Source of the DNA: an uncultured Eubacteriales bacterium | GTDB lineage: Bacteria > Bacillota > Clostridia > Oscillospirales > Acutalibacteraceae | Direction: 5' to 3' | DNA length: 64,000 bases | NCBI GenBank assembly: GCA_934486705.1 | Contig: CAKSQS010000001.1 | Location: forward strand, 1-64,000 | In this document: positions 59,107-64,000 of the stretch, in pieces | Layout of the letters: each line of letters opens with the position of its first letter | Numbering within the stretch: the first letter of the stretch is position 1 | Translations under genes and position numbers: made by a program | Notes under the pieces: generated by a model | The model's input: the letters and a program-made list of their open reading frames with translations, nothing else | The model's database searches: none | What the model was told of the DNA's origin: nothing

Positions 59107-60951
59107 ATGGACGATAAAGAATTTGAAAGACTGCTGCTTTCGGTGCAAAAGCCCGGCAGATACTCGGGCGGCGAGATAAACAGCGTTGTGAAGGATAAAA
59201 ACAAGGTAGACGTGCGGTTTGCGTTCTGCTTTCCCGATACATACGAAATAGGAATGTCGCATTTGGGAATAAAAATACTCTATTCCCAGTTTAACGAGCG
59301 CGACGATATTTGGTGCGAGCGCGTTTTTGCCCCGTGCGAGGATTTTGAGAAAATAATGCGCGAGAAAAACATTCCGCTTTTCGGGCTTGAAAGCCGCGAC
59401 AGTATACGCGATTTTGATTTTATAGGCTTTACGCTGCAATACGAAATGTCCTACACCAATATTTTAAATATGCTCGACCTTGCGGGCGTGCCGCTTCGCG
59501 CCGCCGACCGCACCGAGCTTTCACCCCTTGTTGTGGCGGGCGGACCTTGCTGCAGCAACGCAGAGCCGATAGCCGACTTTTTCGACCTTTTCTTTTTGGG
59601 CGAGGGCGAAGAGGTGGATTTAGAGGTTATAGACCTTTATAAAGAGTATAAAAAGCAGGGCAAAAGCAAGCGCGAATTTTTGCGCGCCGCAGCCCAAATT
59701 GAGGGGGTATACGTTCCCTCGCTTTATGATATAAGCTATAATGCCGACGGCACGGTTAAGGCGATAACCCCGCTTGACGGCGCGCCTGCGAAAATACGCA
59801 AAAGAATTATAAAGGACCTGGACTCCTGCTATTTCCCCGCAAAGCCTGTTGTTCCCTTTATTGAGGTTATACACGACCGCGCCGTGCAGGAAATTTTCCG
59901 CGGGTGTATTCGCGGCTGTCGGTTTTGTCAGGCGGGCTTTATTTGCCGCCCCGTGCGCGAAAAAAGCGTGGACGTTATAAACGCGCAGGCAAAAGCCACC
60001 TGTGAAAATACGGGGTATGATGAAATTTCAATTTCATCACTCAGCACAAGCGACTACACCAAATTAGAGCCTATGCTCGAAAAAATGCTTGAATGGACAG
60101 AGCCTAAGCACATAAGCCTTTCGCTGCCGTCGCTCAGAATTGATAATTTTTCAAAGGAGCTTTTGCAAAAGACCAACCACATAAGAAAAAGCGGGCTGAC
60201 CTTTGCGCCCGAGGCGGGCACGCAAAGGCTGCGCGACGTTATAAATAAAAATGTGACGGAGGACGAAATCTTCCGCACCTGCCTTACCGCCTTTGAGGGC
60301 GGCTATACGGCGGTAAAGCTCTATTTTATGCTGGGGCTGCCCACAGAGACCGACGAGGATTTAGAGGGCATTGCGGCACTGGGGCAGAAAATAGTAGACC
60401 TTTATTATCACCAAGAAAACAAACCCAAAGGCAAGCCCGTTTCGGTTTCGATAAGCGTTTCCACCTTTGTTCCCAAGCCTTTTACGCCCTTTCAGTTTGA
60501 ACCGCAAATTTCCAAAGAGGAAACAGAGCGCCGCCAGTATTATTTACGTAATTGTAATAAAAACCGCAAGGTAAACATAAGCTGGCATGATTCGGCAACA
60601 AGCTATATGGAGGGCGTTTTAGCAAGAGGGGACAGGCGGTTATCGGATGTTATTGAAACGGCTTTTAGAAAGGGCTGCAAGTTTGATAGCTGGTCGGAAT
60701 ATTTCAGCCTTGAAAAATGGCTCGAAATATTTAAGGAGTGCGGCATTGACCCCGATTTTTACACCGCGCGCCGGCGTGAATATGATGAAATTATGCCGTG
60801 GGAGCACCTTGATTACGGCGTTTCAAAGAGCTTTTTAATATCCGAAAACAAGGCATCTCACGCGGGCGTTACCACGCCCAATTGCCGCGAAAAATGCTCG
60901 GCGTGCGGCGCTGCGCGCTATGGGGAGGGCGTTTGCTTTGAAAAACGTTAG
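59107..60951 (+). CDS. TIGR03960-type B12-binding-like radical SAM protein
   Basis: 614 residues. An N-terminal cobalamin-binding-like domain (VRFAFCFPDTYEIGMSHLG, then VAGGPCCSNAEPIADFF) precedes the radical-SAM barrel, whose cluster motif CIRGCRFCQAGF has the CxxxCxxC spacing near residue 262. The C-terminal cysteines CREKCSACGA could bind a second metal. The family is conserved in Clostridia and always neighbours the TIGR03936 protein encoded next; a role in RNA or ribosome modification has been suggested but not settled. AGACGGAG precedes the ATG. Confidence 0.92.
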   Translation: MDDKEFERLLLSVQKPGRYSGGEINSVVKDKNKVDVRFAFCFPDTYEIGMSHLGIKILYSQFNERDDIWCERVFAPCEDFEKIMREKNIPLFGLESRDSIRDFDFIGFTLQYEMSYTNILNMLDLAGVPLRAADRTELSPLVVAGGPCCSNAEPIADFFDLFFLGEGEEVDLEVIDLYKEYKKQGKSKREFLRAAAQIEGVYVPSLYDISYNADGTVKAITPLDGAPAKIRKRIIKDLDSCYFPAKPVVPFIEVIHDRAVQEIFRGCIRGCRFCQAGFICRPVREKSVDVINAQAKATCENTGYDEISISSLSTSDYTKLEPMLEKMLEWTEPKHISLSLPSLRIDNFSKELLQKTNHIRKSGLTFAPEAGTQRLRDVINKNVTEDEIFRTCLTAFEGGYTAVKLYFMLGLPTETDEDLEGIAALGQKIVDLYYHQENKPKGKPVSVSISVSTFVPKPFTPFQFEPQISKEETERRQYYLRNCNKNRKVNISWHDSATSYMEGVLARGDRRLSDVIETAFRKGCKFDSWSEYFSLEKWLEIFKECGIDPDFYTARRREYDEIMPWEHLDYGVSKSFLISENKASHAGVTTPNCREKCSACGAARYGEGVCFEKR

Positions 60952-61576
60952 AATTTTTTACACCAAGACCGACCGAATGAAGTTCGTCTCTCACCTTGAT
61001 ATGAACCGCCTTATGAGCCGCATTATTACGCGGGCGGATATTCCCGTGTGGTACACCGAGGGCTTTAATCAGCGCATTTATATTAACTACGCCGTGCCGC
61101 TGTCGCTCGGGTTTGAGGGGCTGTATGAGATAATTGACATACGCTTAACGGACGATAATTACCCGTTTGATACCTTGCCCCAAAGGCTTAACGGCGTGTC
61201 TGTTCCCGGTATCGAGTTTATCCGCGCGGCAGAGCCCGCCTTACCCACAAAGGATATTTGCTTTGCGGGCTACCGCCTGCAATTTGACAGCGGCGAAATT
61301 TTCCCCGAGCTTGAAAAATTTTTATCGCAGAAAAGCGTTATTTGCCAAAAGCGTGATAAACGCGGCGGCACAAAGGATTTTGATATAATACCGAGCATAA
61401 GATCCTTTGAGTTTGCGGGGAATACCGCGCAGTTTATTTTGGCGGCGGGGAATAACGGCAACCTTAACCCCTCGCTTATTATGAGCGCGTTTTTTGAGCA
61501 AACAAAAACGCCGCCGACATATTTTACGACTGTGCGTTATATGCTGTACGACGGCAATATGAATGAATTTGTATAA
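60938..61576 (+). CDS. TIGR03936/DUF2344 radical-SAM-associated protein
   Basis: 212 residues from TTG 60938, chosen because GGGGAGGG lies eight bases upstream inside the preceding gene; the ATG at 60920 has no such site. The DUF2344 signature is RIFYTKTDRMKFVSHLDM at the start, then YTEGFNQRIYINYAVPLSLG. It overlaps the radical-SAM gene, so the two are coupled and likely act together. No catalytic role is known. Confidence 0.92.
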   Translation: MKNVRIFYTKTDRMKFVSHLDMNRLMSRIITRADIPVWYTEGFNQRIYINYAVPLSLGFEGLYEIIDIRLTDDNYPFDTLPQRLNGVSVPGIEFIRAAEPALPTKDICFAGYRLQFDSGEIFPELEKFLSQKSVICQKRDKRGGTKDFDIIPSIRSFEFAGNTAQFILAAGNNGNLNPSLIMSAFFEQTKTPPTYFTTVRYMLYDGNMNEFV

Positions 61577-61618
61577 AAATCGGAGTTTGCAGGGATTTAC
61601 CTGTAAACTCCGATTTTT
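61575..61618. terminator. Bidirectional terminator
   Basis: A 19-bp stem (one mismatch) with loop GATTTA, an A-run before and a T-run after, separates the TIGR03936 gene (+) from the carboxypeptidase (-). Confidence 0.85.
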
Positions 61619-61627
61619 GCTTTTAAA

Positions 61628-62470
61628 CTATTTTTTCTTATTGTTCATATATTCAACGTATTCTTCAAGACACATATTAAGCCTGTTCATTTCCTTTGCG
61701 TTGTTTATTCCCACAAAGCGGTAGTGCCAGGATTCATAGGTTATTCCCGTTATGCTTTCTTTGCCCTTGGGGAAACGCAGCACAAAGCCGTAATCTGCGG
61801 CGTGCTCCTGCATCCATGTGAACATGGGAGTGCTTTCAAAGCTGTCCTCCGCAATGTTGAAATCAGCAGAAAAGCCCGTGTTGTGCTCGCTTGTACCGGG
61901 GCGGGTAACTATGGTTGCCGCTTTGGTTTCCGCCGCCTCGCTTGAAAGCCCTGTTTTAAGCCATTTTTCGGTTTCCTGCGTGAAAAGCATTTTCTGGGTT
62001 GAATAGGAGCGGTAGGGCGAGCGCACGTAAAGCCAGTTTTTTGAATCTGTCTGGGTTTCTCTTTGGGCGTCTATCATTGCCTGCATATACGGCCATACGT
62101 TTTTATCAATCTGCTTTAACATACCGTTTATATATTTGGTGGGAATTTCGGTGAGGTTGCCCTCGTAATCGTAATTTTCTGGCAGCGGGTTTTGTGCGTT
62201 TACAAGCAAAAGCTGTTCATAATTCGCGTCAAGCCCGTTAGGTCCTGTTGCGGGATAGCTCGGCGTGGGGTCTTCGCTCGATACATCCGATACCGACTCG
62301 CTTACGGTGCTGCTGCCCTGCGAGACATCTGAGCCGCCGTCCTTTTTACTGCCGAACGCCGCCTTTAAAACAAATATTATAAGAAGTACAAGCAAAGCCA
62401 GTACGCAAAGGCACACTCCGATAAAAATTCTTCGCTTTACTATAGCCTTATGTCTTTCTGCTCTTGTCAT
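61628..62470 (-). CDS. D-alanyl-D-alanine carboxypeptidase, VanY/M15B type
   Basis: 280 residues from ATG 62470 (AAGGAGAG ten bases upstream). A signal-anchor helix (IFIGVCLCVLALLVLLIIFV) is followed by a Ser/Asp-rich linker and the zinc peptidase domain. SEHNTGFSADF carries the first histidine and aspartate ligands, and ESWHYRFVG carries the catalytic glutamate and the last histidine. It trims the terminal D-alanine from peptidoglycan stems outside the cell. It follows lepA closely on the same strand, so it may share its transcript. This is ordinary wall remodelling; no other resistance genes are nearby. Confidence 0.9.
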   Translation of the reverse strand: MTRAERHKAIVKRRIFIGVCLCVLALLVLLIIFVLKAAFGSKKDGGSDVSQGSSTVSESVSDVSSEDPTPSYPATGPNGLDANYEQLLLVNAQNPLPENYDYEGNLTEIPTKYINGMLKQIDKNVWPYMQAMIDAQRETQTDSKNWLYVRSPYRSYSTQKMLFTQETEKWLKTGLSSEAAETKAATIVTRPGTSEHNTGFSADFNIAEDSFESTPMFTWMQEHAADYGFVLRFPKGKESITGITYESWHYRFVGINNAKEMNRLNMCLEEYVEYMNNKKK

Positions 62471-62486
62471 TTTTTTAATACTCTCC

Positions 62487-64000
62487 TTATTCGTCAAGCT
62501 TTAAAACCGCCATAAACGCCTCTTGCGGAACTTCAACCGAGCCTAAGCGGCGCATACGCTTTTTACCCTCTTTCTGCTTTTCAAGCAGCTTTTTCTTTCG
62601 GGTTATATCGCCGCCGTAGCACTTGGCAAGAACGTCTTTTCTGAGCGCTTTGACCGTTTCGCGCGCGATTATCTTGCCCGAAACCGCCACCTGTATAGGT
62701 ACTTCAAAAAGCTGGCGCGGAATGTAATCTTTCAGCTTTTCGGCAATGCGGCGGGCTTTGTTGTAAGCATTATCGGAATGAACTATAAACGAAAGCGCGT
62801 CCACCACGTCGCCCGCAAGCATAACGTCAAGCTTTACAAGCTTTGATTTTTCATAGCCCTTTGCCTCGTAATCGTAGCTTGCGTAGCCCTTTGTGCGGGA
62901 TTTAAGCGCGTCAAAGAAATCGTAAACAATTTCGCCCATAGGCATTACATAGTGTATATCCACCCTGTCGCCCATATACTTCATATCGGTATATGCGCCG
63001 CGGCGCTCCTCGCAAAGCTGCATAATTGCGCCCACGTATTCGCTCGGGCTGTAAATATGCACGTCCGCCACGGGCTCAAGCGCCTCGGCTATAACCGCGG
63101 GGTCGGGGTAGTTGGTGGGGTTATCCACCGTTACGGTCTCACCGTTTGTAAGCAGGAATTTATACTCAACGCTCGGCGCGGTGGTAACAAGGTCAAGGTT
63201 ATATTCGCGCTCAAGCCGTTCCTCAATAATTTCCATATGCAAAAGCCCCAAAAAGCCGCAGCGGAAACCGAAACCGAGCGCCTTTGAGCTTTCGGGCTCG
63301 AAAAGCAGCGACGCGTCGTTAAGGCTCAGCTTTTCAAGCGCCTCGCGAAGGTCGGGGTATTTTGCGCCGTCTGCCGGGTAAATTCCGCAGAACACTACGG
63401 GGTTTACTTTTCTGTAGCCCTCAAGCGGTGTGTCCGCAGGGTTTTCGGCAAGGGTTACGGTATCGCCCACGCGCGCTTCGTCCACCGTTTTGATTGATGC
63501 GGTAAGGTAGCCAACCTCGCCCGCCTCGAGCGTATCGCACGGCTCCATATATGTTGCGCGCTTTCTGCCTATTTCAACCGTATCGAAATCGGCGCCCGTC
63601 GCCATCATTTTAATTTTATCGCCGGTTTTAAGCCTGCCGCTTACCACCCTGAAATAAACCACAACGCCCTTGTACGGGTCGTAGTAGGAATCGAAAACAA
63701 GCGCTTTAAGCGGGGCTGACCTGTCGCCCTTAGGGGACGGAATATCTGTAACAATGCGCTCTAATACCTCTTCAACGTTAAGCCCCGTCTTGGCGGATAT
63801 CATAGGCGCGTCCTCTGCGGGAATACCTATAACGTCCTCAATTTCCTTCTTCACCCGCTCGGGCTCTGCCGAGGGCAGGTCTATTTTATTTATAACCGGC
63901 AAAAGCTCCAGCCCGTGATCCACCGCCAAATAGGTGTTGGCAAGGGTCTGCGCCTCTATTCCTTGGGACGCGTCCACCACAAGCACCGCGCCTTCGCACG
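62487..64000 (-). CDS. lepA: Elongation factor 4, LepA (5' truncated by window end)
   Basis: At least 504 residues of the GTPase that back-translocates stalled ribosomes. The frame is open to the window edge (CEGAVLVVDASQGIEAQT), so the P-loop and the true start lie beyond it. The G4 motif NKIDLPSAEPERVKKE, the LepA-specific NNDASLLFEPESS-like segment (SLNDASLLFEPESSKALGFG) and the C-terminal CYGGDITRKKKLLEKQKEGK are diagnostic. It stops 16 bases before the carboxypeptidase ATG. Confidence 0.97.
   Translation of the reverse strand, partial: CEGAVLVVDASQGIEAQTLANTYLAVDHGLELLPVINKIDLPSAEPERVKKEIEDVIGIPAEDAPMISAKTGLNVEEVLERIVTDIPSPKGDRSAPLKALVFDSYYDPYKGVVVYFRVVSGRLKTGDKIKMMATGADFDTVEIGRKRATYMEPCDTLEAGEVGYLTASIKTVDEARVGDTVTLAENPADTPLEGYRKVNPVVFCGIYPADGAKYPDLREALEKLSLNDASLLFEPESSKALGFGFRCGFLGLLHMEIIEERLEREYNLDLVTTAPSVEYKFLLTNGETVTVDNPTNYPDPAVIAEALEPVADVHIYSPSEYVGAIMQLCEERRGAYTDMKYMGDRVDIHYVMPMGEIVYDFFDALKSRTKGYASYDYEAKGYEKSKLVKLDVMLAGDVVDALSFIVHSDNAYNKARRIAEKLKDYIPRQLFEVPIQVAVSGKIIARETVKALRKDVLAKCYGGDITRKKKLLEKQKEGKKRMRRLGSVEVPQEAFMAVLKLDE

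Noticed and set aside
61628..62470. Vancomycin-resistance element because of the VanY-like gene
   Set aside because: No vanHAX or regulator genes are near; the protein fits ordinary wall carboxypeptidases.

Overview
The window reads as chromosome of an anaerobic, spore-lineage Clostridia bacterium, most likely near the gut or rumen Oscillospirales (inference). The signs are a Spo0A orthologue with a conserved DNA-recognition helix, a SpoIVFB-like M50 protease, type I-like dockerins on secreted proteins, PlsY/GpsA/Der/DUF512/RpmF housekeeping genes, and sigma-A promoters close to consensus. I saw no rRNA, tRNA, CRISPR array, transposase or phage gene.

Region A (1-2390) holds the end of an FtsX-type permease, a small HMA (CxxC) protein, a multi-hairpin element closed by a long-range stem, a DUF2325 protein, and a hairpin-rich segment bounded by inverted repeats.

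Region B (2391-34133) is a large glycan-foraging locus. A PocR/AraC-type regulator faces a long co-directional run: a 1841-residue wall-spanning protein with seven tandem beta-type units; two substrate-binding proteins, one fused to CBM-like domains; a permease pair; an NHL-propeller membrane protein; a Yip1-like membrane protein; a DUF5696 protein; a second permease pair; two paralogous clan GH-A enzymes (one a lipoprotein, one dockerin-bearing); a dockerin protein with two copies of an unrecognised module; and an FAD-dependent oxidoreductase. A GH109-like NAD-dependent enzyme is encoded convergently, and a second AraC regulator lies divergent to it. No transport ATPase is present, so a shared one encoded elsewhere must energise both permease pairs.

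Region C (34134-40570) continues carbohydrate use: a GH78-type rhamnosidase, a decayed TIM-barrel gene (one nonsense codon plus a G-tract frameshift), and an operon of a nucleoside hydrolase with a ribokinase-AraC fusion, which appears to combine ribose phosphorylation and transcription control in one chain.

Region D (40571-48111) is a housekeeping run on the minus strand: yceD-rpmF-DUF512-der-plsY-gpsA-DUF1015 behind a perfect TTGACA-17-TATAAT promoter, and a NahK-like sugar kinase with its own strong promoter.

Region E (48112-64000) carries an amino-acid ABC transporter followed by yerC-like, ROK and SIS genes, then spo0A, a secreted amidase, a thiamine pyrophosphokinase, a small membrane protein with an M50 protease, an acyltransferase, a serine hydrolase, a TIGR03960/TIGR03936 radical-SAM pair, a VanY-type carboxypeptidase and the 3' part of lepA.
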